Shown here: piece after piece, positions 27,063 to 37,112 of the stretch
How positions within the stretch are numbered: position 1 is the stretch's first letter
Layout: every line of letters starts with the position of its first letter
Source: Verrucomicrobiota bacterium
Lineage (GTDB): Bacteria > Verrucomicrobiota > Verrucomicrobiia > Limisphaerales > JACRJZ01
Direction: 5' to 3'
Assembly (NCBI GenBank): GCA_016219875.1
Contig: JACRJZ010000041.1
Location: forward strand, 124,001 to 188,000
DNA: 64,000 bases
The notes under the pieces: model-generated
Database searches by the model: none
What the model was told of the DNA's origin: nothing
Seen by the model: the letters and a program-made list of their open reading frames with translations, nothing else
Translations under genes and position numbers: made by a program

Positions 27063-30000
27063 TTACGGCTGCGGCGTGAGGAGGAGGAAGCCACTCTGGT
27101 TGGTGCCGAGGAACCAGCCGGCGCTGCCGAACGGATAGACACTCAGCGGGTCTTGCACCAGCGCGCCGCGAACCGGCGTGCTCGCGCGTGTGGCCGGATG
27201 CCGGAAGCTGCCGTTGAACTGACCGTTGGCCGCTGAGAGCGTGAGGCTCAAATTGCTGATGCTCCCGCCGATCACGCGGAACTGGTTGTTCGTGAGCACG
27301 ACTTGGCTCGTCAGGAGCGCCGGCAGGTTCCCGCCACCGATGGTGACAAGGCCGTTGACCCAATTCATCGCGCTCTGCCCTCCGGTCGGGGCCGTGTACT
27401 TGGCGGCCAGCGCGGAGCGATTCTGCGTGAAGCCGTTGGTGTAATAACGCGATCCGGGCAGCGGCTGTTTGTTCCAGAGCGCCGGGGCGTTGGCGTTGAA
27501 GCTCATCCAGCCCATCAGCATCGCGCGCCCGCCGTGCAGCGAGAGGAACATCGGCCACATGCCGTCGGCGGCATGGGCTGTCTGCTGGCTGAAGGTCTGG
27601 CCGTCGCCAGCCGTGCCGGTCACGGACACGCCGCCGCCGGCACTGACGGTGATCGCGCCTGCGCCGTAGCCGCCGGGGCCGTTGGTCGAATCGCCGGAGC
27701 CGACGACGACGAGCGTGTAGGCGCCGGCGTATTGGTTGGTCTTGGCCTGAAGATCGCTGCGAAGTTCGGCGCTCCAGACGCTGTTGCTCACGCTGCCGTT
27801 GAGGGTCTTGTCGGTGGAATTCAGCGTCATCACCACTTCGACCGGTTCCGCCAAGCGCACGGGCATGAGCACCGTCACACGGGAATGGTTGGAGACATTG
27901 AAGCGCCCGCTGAAGCCCGCCGCCATGCCGCCGAGGAGCAGGCGTCCGCTGTAGGTGCCCTGGTCGGCGAGATCGAGCGAGAAGTAGCCGCAGTTGGACA
28001 CCGACTGCGCGTCGTTCGTCGCGAAGAACAGGCCGGCGTAGCTGCCGCGCAGGGCGATGAACGGATTGGTCACGAAGTTCGCCTGCAGCACCAGGTTGGT
28101 TTGCATGATGAAGACCAGCGGGTTGTTGGTGGCGCTGATCGTGCCGCTCCAGTTGGAGAACAGCCAGCGGTTGTTCAGCGGCGTGGCCCGGAGGGTGTAG
28201 CCGCGGCCCACTTCCAGTTGGTCGCCGCTGAACGTCAGCTTGTCGATGCGCCCCTGGCCGTTGGTGACCAGCGTGAGCGTGCTGGGAACGTGGAAGAAAA
28301 TGAACTGGTGGATGATGCCGGAGCGGTTGCCGGCGGCATCGACACTGAACAGGCGGATCCAGTTCGTGCCGGGCTGGAGCGGCAAGGCGACCTCCCAGTT
28401 CGTCGTGCCGTTCGCGAGCTGCCACTGCGTGTTGGTGAACTGGTAGAAGACCTGGGCCACGCGCCCGTTGTCGTTGGCCCGTCCCTTCACGGTAAGGACG
28501 GCGTTGCTGGAGTCGGCCTTCACGTCGGTGAAGTTGATCGACGGCCAGCTCCGGTCGGCAATCCAATTGGTGAAGGACCAGCACCCGGACCAGGCGCTGT
28601 CGCAGAAGGTCGTGCCGTCGCCCTTGGCCTGGACCGTCCAGGAGTAATACCGGCGGTCGCCCAGTCCGGCGGTGGAAGGCACAGTGAAGTTCGTCGTGCC
28701 CGGCGGCAGCAGCGGGCTGATGTAGGCCGGCCACGGCGCGCAAGCCCGGCCCTCGAAAAGCTGCACCACGAACCCGCTTTCGCCGCCCACGGGCGACCAC
28801 GTCAGCGTCGGACTCCAGGCGCCATTGGAACTGTTGTTCAGCGGCGACATCAGCGTCGGCGTGGCCAGCACGGTGCCAGCGCAGGCCGGGTCGAGGTCGC
28901 GAATCTTGGCCACGAACACGTCGGCATAGCCGTTTGGCGTCGTGTCGAAGCCGCCGCTGACCCAGTTGGTCGAAACGGTGAAGCCGCAGGTGAACACGTT
29001 GCCCGCGCCATCGACCCCGACGCCGTTGCCGCCGTCCTGGTTCGTGGCGCCGAGGTAGGTGGACCACAGTTGCGCGCCGGTCGAACTCAGCTTCGCCACG
29101 AAAGCGTCCGACATCGCGTTGGACGTCACGTCGAACCCGCCGATCGACCAACTGTTGGAAAACACCTCGCTGACCAGATTGAGCGTGGTGTCGAAGCCGT
29201 CGCGGACCCAGCCGGCGGAATAGGTCGTCCCGGCCACGAAGACGCTGCCCGCGCCATCGACATCCAGGCCGCCGGGGCTATCGCTGTTCACGCCGCCGAC
29301 GTAGGTGGACCACACGTGCGCGCCCGCTGCGGTGAGCTTCACCACGAACGTGTCCGCGACGCCGCTGAAGTTCGTCTTGAAGCCGCCGCTGACCCAGTTG
29401 CTCGAAGTGGTCCAGCCGGCCACCAAGATGTTGTCCAGGGCGTCGAGCGTGATGTTGTTGGCGTGCTCGTCGTACCGCCCGCCGAGGTAAGCGGTCCAGA
29501 CGTTCGAGCCGGCGGGGTTCAATTTGGCCACAAAGCCGTCCTGACTGCCGTTGTAGTTCGTCCCGAAATTCTTGTCCGCCGGCACGCCGCGGCCCCAGCC
29601 GCCGGAGCGCGTGTCGCCCGCCACGAAAATGTTGTTCGCCCCGTCGGCCACGAGGCTGACGCCCGCGTCGTAGCCGCCTTTGCCCAGCGCGGTGGACCAG
29701 AGGTGCGCGCCGCTGGGGCTGAGTTTGGCCACGAAGGCGTCGCCGCCGCCCAGGGAATTGGTGACACTGCCGCCGCGCAGCCAGCGTTGCGACCGTGTGT
29801 AGCCGGTCACGAGCACGTTGCCCGCACCGTCCAGCGCGATGCCGTTGCCGTCCTCCCAATCCGCGCCACCCAGGAAGGTGGACCAGACATGTGAGCCGTC
29901 GGGGCCAAGCTTGGCGGCAAAGGCATCCTGCAATCCCACGTCGTTGTAATTCGTGCCGAAGAAATTGGTGCCCGGCGCGCCGCTGACCCATTGGCGGGAA

Positions 30001-30395
30001 CGGGTGTTGCCCACCACGAAGATGTTGCCGGCGGCATCGACGGTGACGCCGTTGGCCTGATCGTCGCTGTTGCCGCCGAGGTAGGTGGACCACAGGAGCG
30101 TGCCCGCCGAATTGAACTTGGCGACGAACCCGTCGCGCGACGTGCCGTAGCGGGTGTCGTAGCCGCCGCTGGCCCAGCCGCCGGAGAAGGTGTTGCCGAC
30201 GACGATGACGTTGCCGGAGCCGTCCACGGCCATGTCGTGGGCGTACTCATCGGTGTTGCCGCCGAGGTAAGTGGACCAGTCGAGAGTGGGGCGAGGCGTA
30301 GCCCACAACGGCGTGGCCACAAGGAGGGCCAGCGCGGCCAACGCCCGGGCCGCCAGTGAGAACCGTCGTCCGCTCCGCCAAATGAATCGCTTCAT
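27063..30395 (-). CDS. Secreted SBBP beta-propeller repeat protein
   Basis: The 1,110-residue protein has a signal peptide (MKRFIWRSGRRF... to about residue 32). From residue 37 onward it carries about eight SBBP repeats of roughly 60 residues, each with a WSTYLGG start, a D-x-A-x-x-VDxxGN(I/V) centre and a VGxTxSxxW end. These repeats form beta-propellers in secreted proteins of many phyla. Residues from about 520 hold fibronectin-like and InlB-B-like segments, and the C-terminus has a further beta-rich region. There is no sorting signal that I can identify. The role is probably surface binding or a structural scaffold. A minus-strand neighbour, priA, starts beyond repeats, so the two need not be co-transcribed. 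Confidence 0.86.
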   Translation of the reverse strand: MKRFIWRSGRRFSLAARALAALALLVATPLWATPRPTLDWSTYLGGNTDEYAHDMAVDGSGNVIVVGNTFSGGWASGGYDTRYGTSRDGFVAKFNSAGTLLWSTYLGGNSDDQANGVTVDAAGNIFVVGNTRSRQWVSGAPGTNFFGTNYNDVGLQDAFAAKLGPDGSHVWSTFLGGADWEDGNGIALDGAGNVLVTGYTRSQRWLRGGSVTNSLGGGDAFVAKLSPSGAHLWSTALGKGGYDAGVSLVADGANNIFVAGDTRSGGWGRGVPADKNFGTNYNGSQDGFVAKLNPAGSNVWTAYLGGRYDEHANNITLDALDNILVAGWTTSSNWVSGGFKTNFSGVADTFVVKLTAAGAHVWSTYVGGVNSDSPGGLDVDGAGSVFVAGTTYSAGWVRDGFDTTLNLVSEVFSNSWSIGGFDVTSNAMSDAFVAKLSSTGAQLWSTYLGATNQDGGNGVGVDGAGNVFTCGFTVSTNWVSGGFDTTPNGYADVFVAKIRDLDPACAGTVLATPTLMSPLNNSSNGAWSPTLTWSPVGGESGFVVQLFEGRACAPWPAYISPLLPPGTTNFTVPSTAGLGDRRYYSWTVQAKGDGTTFCDSAWSGCWSFTNWIADRSWPSINFTDVKADSSNAVLTVKGRANDNGRVAQVFYQFTNTQWQLANGTTNWEVALPLQPGTNWIRLFSVDAAGNRSGIIHQFIFFHVPSTLTLVTNGQGRIDKLTFSGDQLEVGRGYTLRATPLNNRWLFSNWSGTISATNNPLVFIMQTNLVLQANFVTNPFIALRGSYAGLFFATNDAQSVSNCGYFSLDLADQGTYSGRLLLGGMAAGFSGRFNVSNHSRVTVLMPVRLAEPVEVVMTLNSTDKTLNGSVSNSVWSAELRSDLQAKTNQYAGAYTLVVVGSGDSTNGPGGYGAGAITVSAGGGVSVTGTAGDGQTFSQQTAHAADGMWPMFLSLHGGRAMLMGWMSFNANAPALWNKQPLPGSRYYTNGFTQNRSALAAKYTAPTGGQSAMNWVNGLVTIGGGNLPALLTSQVVLTNNQFRVIGGSISNLSLTLSAANGQFNGSFRHPATRASTPVRGALVQDPLSVYPFGSAGWFLGTNQSGFLLLTPQP

Positions 30396-30578
30396 GATGT
30401 GCCTGTGTGCTTAACGCTCTGAAACCCGCCGCCGGGACGGGACTCTCCGCGAGGCCCGCCGACTCCACGCGGCGCTGACGGGAATCAACGCGCGGACGCT
30501 AACAACGCCCCTGCCCCCTGTAAATCCATTTCTCCGCAGGCGCATGGTTGGTCCCGATCCTTACGGAATCTGGCAGGA

Positions 30579-30597
30579 CGAGGCTGGTGTAGCCTCG
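30579..30597 (-). terminator. Possible hairpin terminator of the LOG-family gene
   Basis: CGAGGCT and AGCCTCG form a seven-base stem around GGTGT, about 50 bases after the stop at 30648. There is no T-run, so this is weak. The remainder of 30396-30647 shows nothing else. Confidence 0.3.
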
Positions 30598-30647
30598 CCG
30601 CGCGAAGTGGCACGGTTCGGACGGAACGGGGCACGCGCCTCTCGTCT

Positions 30648-31229
30648 TCACGCTTGGTCGCGGTCGATCCACTTGTGCATCACCGGCGGGTGGGCGGCCA
30701 GTAACCGGCGCAGCAGGGCGTCGGGAGTGGTTTCCACTTGGACCAACTCGCGGTGCTGCGCCCGGATGAACCGCTTCGCGACTGCCAGGTTGAGCTGGTC
30801 CAGAAACGGATCGTAGAAGCCCGCCACGTTCAGCAGCCCGCAGGGCTTGCGATGCAGACCAAGTTGCGCCCACGTCAGAATCTCGCAGAACTCATCAAGC
30901 GTGCCGAAGCCGCCCGGCAGGGCGATGAAGGCGTCGGCAAGGTCGGCCATGAGGGCTTTGCGCTCGTGCATCGAGCGGACCACCCGCAACTCGGTCACAC
31001 CGCGGTGCGCCAGTTCTTTATCGACCAGCGCCTGCGGAATGACGCCGACCACTTCGCCACCACGCGTGAGCACGGCGTCGGCGAGCAGACCCATGAGGCC
31101 AATGTTGCCGCCGCCGTACACCAAACCGAGATGATGCCGGGCCAGGGTTTCGCCCATCTCCCGCGCCGCTTCCGCGAACGCCGGCTCGCTGCCGGAACTC
31201 GAGCCGCAAAAGACACAGATTCGTTTCAT
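30648..31229 (-). CDS. LOG family protein (nucleoside 5'-monophosphate phosphoribohydrolase)
   Basis: The 193-residue protein has the LOG/TIGR00730 hallmarks: MKRICVFCGSS at the start, YGGGNIGLMG near 38-47, and the PGGFGTLDE motif near 110-118 with its catalytic Arg/Glu pair region (SMHERK upstream). Members split nucleoside 5'-monophosphates into a base and ribose 5-phosphate, and some yield cytokinins. The ATG at 31229 is set by the family N-terminus; the frame is open further upstream only through a palindromic repeat. It lies between the AI-2E transporter and the SBBP gene. Confidence 0.93.
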   Translation of the reverse strand: MKRICVFCGSSSGSEPAFAEAAREMGETLARHHLGLVYGGGNIGLMGLLADAVLTRGGEVVGVIPQALVDKELAHRGVTELRVVRSMHERKALMADLADAFIALPGGFGTLDEFCEILTWAQLGLHRKPCGLLNVAGFYDPFLDQLNLAVAKRFIRAQHRELVQVETTPDALLRRLLAAHPPVMHKWIDRDQA

Positions 31230-31243
31230 CCAAAATTGAGCCG

Positions 31244-31421
31244 GTTGAAACCGAAACCCGAAGTGGAAACCACGAAAGACGCGAAACACACGAAAGCAAG
31301 ACCGGAACCGCCATGCCGGCCTCCCACAGAAGTCGCGCGGTGGGAAAGAGAGGAAGTCGGGCCAGCCTTTTCGTGTGTTTCGTGTATTTCGTGGTGATTC
31401 AAAATCGGTGTTCAGGTTGAA
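31244..31421. repeat. CACGAAA palindromic element, family A, copy 2
   Basis: The arms are ACCACGAAAGACGCGAAAC from 31269 and its complement ending at 31395, with further flanks (GTTGAAACC... and ...GGTTGAA) also complementary. The centre (GGAACCGCCATGCCGG, AGTCGCGCG) matches the reverse complement of the copy at 47814-47993. Confidence 0.8.
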
Positions 31422-31441
31422 TCCGCAGCCCCAATGTCCCG

Positions 31442-32671
31442 CTACCGCTTTTTCCAAATGTAGCGGAACATCACCACGCGCAGCACGGCGGTGAGCGGAA
31501 TGGCCAAGATGCCGCCCAGCAGGCCGCCCAGGAGCGTCGTGCCCACCATGACCGCGATCAAAATGGTCAGCGGATGCAGCCCTACACGGTCGCCCATGAT
31601 CTTGGGCGAGATGACCAGCCCTTCCACGGCCTGCACCACGCCGAACACGCCCAGCGCCAGCAGCGGATGGAACGCGTCCTGGAACTGCACCGCGGCCAAC
31701 ACCACGGAGGTCGCGCAGATGATCATCGCGCCGACGAACGGGATCAGCGTCAGCACCTGCGCCATCATGCCCAGCAGGAAGGCGTAGTGGAGGCCGATCG
31801 CCAGGAAGCCAATCGTGTAGAGGAGGGCATCGCAGGTGGCCACCAGCACCTGGCCGCGAAAGAACGCCACCAGGTATCCCTGGATCGCGCTGAGCAGAAA
31901 GACCACCTCGTCTTTGAACCGCGAGTCCTGCACGGGCAAGTAGTCCGTCCACTTGGACTGGATGCCCCGCTTCTCGTGGAGGAAGTAGAACACATAGACC
32001 GGGATCAGCCCCAGCCCCACGAAGATGCCGAGGAGCGAGGTCAGCTTCACCAGACCTTTGCGCAACCAGTTCGCCGTTTGCGGCAGCAAGCCGGTCACCC
32101 AGCCGGTCAGCGACTCGATGATTTTCTGCTGCCAGGCTTCCGGCGTCTCCGGCGTGCCTTCCGCCGGCGCGAGGGGCGGGGCGTTGGTGGAAGCGGGCGG
32201 CGGGACAGGGGGAGCGACGGCGTTCGTGGCGGGAGGCGACAGCAGTTCGTTGCGCAGAAACATCCACCGAATCTGCTTGGGCGGGGCCGCCACCCACGCG
32301 GACACTTTCTTCTGCACGTGCTGCGTGTACACGGGCACGCGGGCCAGAAGCTGTCCCGCTTCATCCACCAACCGAGGCGTGAGAATCCAGAAGAACACCG
32401 TCAGCAGAGCCAGTCCCGCCAGGAACGTGAAGAGAATGCCCGCCGTGCGCGGCACTTTCCGGTGCTCCAGGAAATCCACCACCGGATCCAGCACACAGGC
32501 GATGACGGCCGCCACGGCCAGCGGCCAAAGCACCGGAGCCAGCAGGTTCAGCACTCTGCCCAGCCCCCAGAGCAATCCCGCCAGGAGCACCATACAGACG
32601 GCCACCGCGAAGGTGGTGATCGCGAACCAGATCACCCTGGCTTGTTTGGGAGTGGGCGGAGGCAGGTTCAT
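31442..32671 (-). CDS. AI-2E family transporter (membrane permease)
   Basis: This 409-residue integral membrane protein fits the AI-2E/PerM family. It has two N-terminal hydrophobic pairs (about 14-60), a third segment near 78, a hydrophilic stretch rich in Pro and Ala (about 150-180) and a C-terminal bundle with the family pattern (LGMMAQVLTLIPFVG, VISPKIMG, LLGGLLGGILAIPLTA). Family members export small molecules or sodium; the substrate cannot be predicted. The proline-rich insert seems longer than usual. It sits 39 bases from the stop of proC and reads the same way, so co-transcription is possible. Confidence 0.9.
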   Translation of the reverse strand: MNLPPPTPKQARVIWFAITTFAVAVCMVLLAGLLWGLGRVLNLLAPVLWPLAVAAVIACVLDPVVDFLEHRKVPRTAGILFTFLAGLALLTVFFWILTPRLVDEAGQLLARVPVYTQHVQKKVSAWVAAPPKQIRWMFLRNELLSPPATNAVAPPVPPPASTNAPPLAPAEGTPETPEAWQQKIIESLTGWVTGLLPQTANWLRKGLVKLTSLLGIFVGLGLIPVYVFYFLHEKRGIQSKWTDYLPVQDSRFKDEVVFLLSAIQGYLVAFFRGQVLVATCDALLYTIGFLAIGLHYAFLLGMMAQVLTLIPFVGAMIICATSVVLAAVQFQDAFHPLLALGVFGVVQAVEGLVISPKIMGDRVGLHPLTILIAVMVGTTLLGGLLGGILAIPLTAVLRVVMFRYIWKKR

Positions 32672-32710
32672 GAGGAAGACGGGTGGTGGTTCAGTTTGCG
32701 AGTCACTGGC

Positions 32711-33529
32711 TCAACCTTGCCCGAGTTGCTTCGCCTTGGCCGCCGCCGCGCGCACCGCGCTGATGAGCGTCCCGCGGAGGCCGGCTTTCTCCAACTCGTG
32801 GAGGCCTTCGATGGTCGTGCCGCCCGGGCTGGTGACCATGTCCTTGAGCACGCCTGGGTGGAGTCCGGTTTCGAGCACCATCTTCGCGCTGCCGAGGAGG
32901 GTTTGCGCCGCGAGCTTCGTCGCCACGTCGCGCGGCAAACCCGCCGCCACGCCGGCGTCGCTCAGCGCCTCGATCATCACAAACACGTAGGCCGGCCCGC
33001 TGCCACTCAGGCCCGTGACCGCGTCGAGCAAGCTCTCCTTCACTGGATAGGCGGTGCCGACCGCGGACAGCAACTGCTGCACGAGGCGGGCGTCGTCGGC
33101 CGTGCTGGCCTGGCCCATCGCGAATCCACACGCCGCCGCGCCGACGAGCGCCGGAGTGTTGGGCATCACGCGCACAACCCGCGCCCCGTCGCCCAGCGCG
33201 CCTTCCAGCCGGGCCAGCGTCACGCCGGCCGCGATGGAAATCAGCAGGTGGTTCGAGGTGAACTGCGCGCGCACCTCGCCCAAGACTCCGTCCACTTGGT
33301 TCGGCTTCACCGCCAACACCAGCACCTGCGCGCGCTTGGCCACGTCGCGATTCGAGGCCGTGATTCGCACGCCGGGGATGGCTTTGCCAAAGGCTTGGCG
33401 CGCCGGCTGCACCACGTCACTTGCGATCACTTGGCGCGCGGGCACGACCCCGGCTCGGACGAAGCCTTTGGCGAGCGCGGTGGCCATCTTGCCGGCGCCG
33501 AGAAAACCGACAGTGAACTTCGCTTGCAT
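32711..33529 (-). CDS. proC: Pyrroline-5-carboxylate reductase
   Basis: The 272-residue product starts MQAKFTVGFLGAGKMATAL, with the Rossmann GxGxMA motif fixing the ATG at 33529. It keeps the C-terminal ProC signature (LLDAVTGLSGSGPAYVFVMIEAL) and the VTSPGGTTIEGLHELE segment that forms the proline-binding pocket. It catalyses the last step of proline synthesis, reduction of pyrroline-5-carboxylate with NAD(P)H, in the cytosol. The reading direction is shared with the AI-2E gene downstream. carB starts divergently 247 bases away. Confidence 0.96.
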   Translation of the reverse strand: MQAKFTVGFLGAGKMATALAKGFVRAGVVPARQVIASDVVQPARQAFGKAIPGVRITASNRDVAKRAQVLVLAVKPNQVDGVLGEVRAQFTSNHLLISIAAGVTLARLEGALGDGARVVRVMPNTPALVGAAACGFAMGQASTADDARLVQQLLSAVGTAYPVKESLLDAVTGLSGSGPAYVFVMIEALSDAGVAAGLPRDVATKLAAQTLLGSAKMVLETGLHPGVLKDMVTSPGGTTIEGLHELEKAGLRGTLISAVRAAAAKAKQLGQG

Positions 33530-33729
33530 GGCGCGGGTTCTAGCAGGTCGGCCCCGCAGGAGAAAGTGAAAAGGCGGCGGCACGTTTCCACCGGGCGCAA
33601 AAAAGATTGGCGCCCCGTCCGGGTTCCGTGTTTCATCCTCGCCGTTTTGGGTATGCCCAATTGCGCCAGCCTTGAAGCCCCTTGCGTTTCCGCGCCGCCG
33701 CCTCGCCGCACCGCGCGGGACGGCGGCCG

Positions 33730-33771
33730 ATTTGCCATTTGCATTTCTCCATTTTCAATTTTCAATTCCTG
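33730..33771. repeat. Heptad-phased A/T-rich tract upstream of carB
   Basis: Six seven-base units (ATTTGCC, ATTTGCA, TTTCTCC, ATTTTCA, ATTTTCA, ATTCCTG) end five bases before the carB start. It is part of the heptanucleotide theme seen in priA and in carB itself. Confidence 0.7.
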
Positions 33772-33776
33772 CCCCA

Positions 33777-35321
<1,545 letters not shown>

Positions 35322-35327
35322 AATGCT

Positions 35328-36245
35328 ATGATTGCGCGCTTCCAAGATGAAGGCGGAGTAGCAAGGTTGATCGCCGCGCTGCGCGCTCAGAGAATCGTTT
35401 GTGACGAGGAAATGCTCGCCCAAGAAACGGCCAAGGTCGCAGCGTTGCTTCAGATTGAACCAGGCACTTCGACGAGTGAATTCATCAAGCAAGGAGCGAC
35501 GGATAACGACATCTACCTGATTTTGGCTGGAAGAGTCTCGGTTCGTGTAAACGGACGAGAAGTTGCGACTCGCGCTTCTGGTTCTCACGTTGGGGAGATG
35601 GCGCTGATTGACCCAACGGCTCGGCGGAGTGCGTCGGTCGTCGTGCTTGAGCAAACTGTTCTGGCTCGAATTTCGGAGGCATCGTTCGTCTCGCTTGCCG
35701 AACGATTCCCGCAACTATGGCGACGATTGGCTCTCGATTTGGCGGATCGGTTGCGACAGCGCGGTCGATTCGTGAGTTCACCCAACCCACAGCCTGTCCT
35801 TTTCGTCGGTTCTTCGGTCGAAAAGCTCGCCGTTGCGCGGGAGATTCAGTCTGGATTGTCGCACGACAGCATGGTCGTCGCGGTTTGGACCGATGGCGTC
35901 TTTCGAGCAACAAGAACATCCGTGGAGAGCTTGTTGGCAACTGTGAGGGCCTCCGACTTCGCTGTTCTTTTGATTTCTCCGGACGACATTGTCGTGAGCC
36001 GCGACGTTGAGAGTCCAGCGCCGCGAGACAATGTTGTATTTGAGCTTGGCTTGTTCATGGGCTTGCTGGGACGCGAACGCACTTTCATCGTCAAGCCGCG
36101 CGGCGTGAGCATCAAGATGCCTTCCGATTTACTCGGGTTCACGCCGTTGGAGTATGCAGATGGCGCACCTGAAACCTTGACAAGTCGGCTCGCTCTGGTT
36201 TGCAACGATATTCGAAAGGCCGTAGAGTCGCTCGGTCCGATTTGA
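35328..36245 (+). CDS. Pycsar effector: cyclic-nucleotide-binding domain fused to TIR-like NADase domain
   Basis: The 305-residue protein has a CRP-like cyclic-nucleotide-binding domain (about 25-145) with a phosphate-binding cassette GSHVGEMALIDPTARR (85-100; Glu90 and Arg99/100 as ligand residues). A TIR-like domain of the CAP12/Pycsar-effector family follows (about 157-305): VLFVGSS, WTDGVF, then RDNVVFELGLFMG with candidate catalytic Glu229. In known Pycsar systems such an effector is switched on by cCMP or cUMP and destroys NAD to stop phage growth. It starts six bases after the carB stop and ends four bases before the cyclase gene, so the pair is one unit. Codon use is more A/T-rich than in carB, a sign of transfer. 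The role is inferred from family and pairing. Confidence 0.9.
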   Translation: MIARFQDEGGVARLIAALRAQRIVCDEEMLAQETAKVAALLQIEPGTSTSEFIKQGATDNDIYLILAGRVSVRVNGREVATRASGSHVGEMALIDPTARRSASVVVLEQTVLARISEASFVSLAERFPQLWRRLALDLADRLRQRGRFVSSPNPQPVLFVGSSVEKLAVAREIQSGLSHDSMVVAVWTDGVFRATRTSVESLLATVRASDFAVLLISPDDIVVSRDVESPAPRDNVVFELGLFMGLLGRERTFIVKPRGVSIKMPSDLLGFTPLEYADGAPETLTSRLALVCNDIRKAVESLGPI

Positions 36246-36249
36246 AGCT

Positions 36250-36948
36250 ATGGGGCTTGGAGACGAACTTCGCCAGGAAGTGGATGCCATTTTGAAAACG
36301 AAATGGGAATCCCGTGATGGCTGCGTCGTTCCCAGCACTGAGACAATTCAGCTTGGCAATGACGCTGTCAAACTCAAGGGAACGGTTTTCTACGCTGACC
36401 TCGCAGATTCGTCAGGACTTGTCCAAGGCCACAAAAGCTGGTTCGCAGCGGAAGTTTACAAGTCTTACCTTGCTTGTGCGTGTCGGGTTATTCGCAATCA
36501 TGGCGGCGAAGTAACAGCTTTTGATGGCGACAGAGTCATGGCCGTCTTCATTGGAGACATCCCAAATACTTCGGCTGCAAAAGCAGGATTGAAGCTCAAT
36601 TGGACCATCGAGAAGATTCTAAACCCGAAGATCAAGCAGGCATTCCCCGATGCTACGTACGCCATTCGGCACGCTGTCGGAATCGACACGAGCGATTTGT
36701 TCATTGCCCGAACCGGAATTCGTGGCTCAAACGATCTTGTGTGGGTCGGGCGTGCGGCAAATGTTGCTGCCAAGATGTGTGGTCTTCGTCACGGTGGAAA
36801 CTACGTTTACATCACGAAAGCTGTCTTGGATAAACTGAACGATTCCTCCAAGTATGGCGGCGGTGATTCGAAGCAGTGGATGTGGGAGAGTCTTCAATGG
36901 AATGGAGAAACAATCTATCGTTCAGGGTGGATTTGGCCTGCCGATTAG
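36250..36948 (+). CDS. pycC: Pycsar pyrimidine nucleotide cyclase (PycC-like class III cyclase)
   Basis: The 232-residue protein is a single class III cyclase domain without membrane or sensor parts. Metal-binding aspartates sit in FYADLADSSGL (Asp50) and FDGDRVMAVF (Asp94). The WVGRAANVAAKM segment (165-176) keeps the catalytic Asn171, but the usual Arg four residues on is Lys175. A short stand-alone cyclase next to a cyclic-nucleotide-binding TIR effector is the Pycsar layout, where phage infection triggers cCMP or cUMP synthesis. Which base it uses cannot be read from sequence. It lies four bases after the effector and is followed by a hairpin cluster. The alternative, an ordinary adenylate cyclase, is less likely given the partner. 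Confidence 0.87.
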   Translation: MGLGDELRQEVDAILKTKWESRDGCVVPSTETIQLGNDAVKLKGTVFYADLADSSGLVQGHKSWFAAEVYKSYLACACRVIRNHGGEVTAFDGDRVMAVFIGDIPNTSAAKAGLKLNWTIEKILNPKIKQAFPDATYAIRHAVGIDTSDLFIARTGIRGSNDLVWVGRAANVAAKMCGLRHGGNYVYITKAVLDKLNDSSKYGGGDSKQWMWESLQWNGETIYRSGWIWPAD

Positions 36949-36990
36949 CCTTCGCGATCTTCCAATGTCTTCGCCAATTCAACCGCTGAA

Positions 36991-37087
36991 GCGACCTGGA
37001 GGTCGCGCTCCGGAGCGCGCCGTTCACGGCGCTTCCCCGACGGTGGTCCGCTGGCGTCGGATTCTCAAGATGCGGCTTCCAAGCCGC
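36991..37087. repeat. Three tandem hairpins between pycC and the methyltransferase gene
   Basis: GCGACCTGGAGGTCGC (36991-37006), GCGCTCCGGAGCGC (37005-37018) and GCGGCTTCCAAGCCGC (37072-37087) are near-perfect hairpins within 97 bases. They may end the Pycsar transcript, but T-runs are missing. Confidence 0.65.
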
Positions 37088-37112
37088 GACCAGCTTTGCT
37101 AGAAATCCTGCC

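Noticed and set aside
26870..27142. N-terminal extension of PriA
   Set aside because: The residues come from repeat DNA (AFCLLPFAFLLP and similar) and are not in the family.
19142..29894. Plus-strand frames of up to 926 residues opposite the lamin-tail and SBBP genes
   Set aside because: Composition is that of antisense GC-rich sequence, with no family likeness; the minus-strand proteins are clearly real.
31230..32297. N-terminal extension of the LOG-family frame upstream of 31229
   Set aside because: It is translated from the palindromic element and from antisense of the AI-2E gene; the family start MKRICVFCGSS is at 31229.
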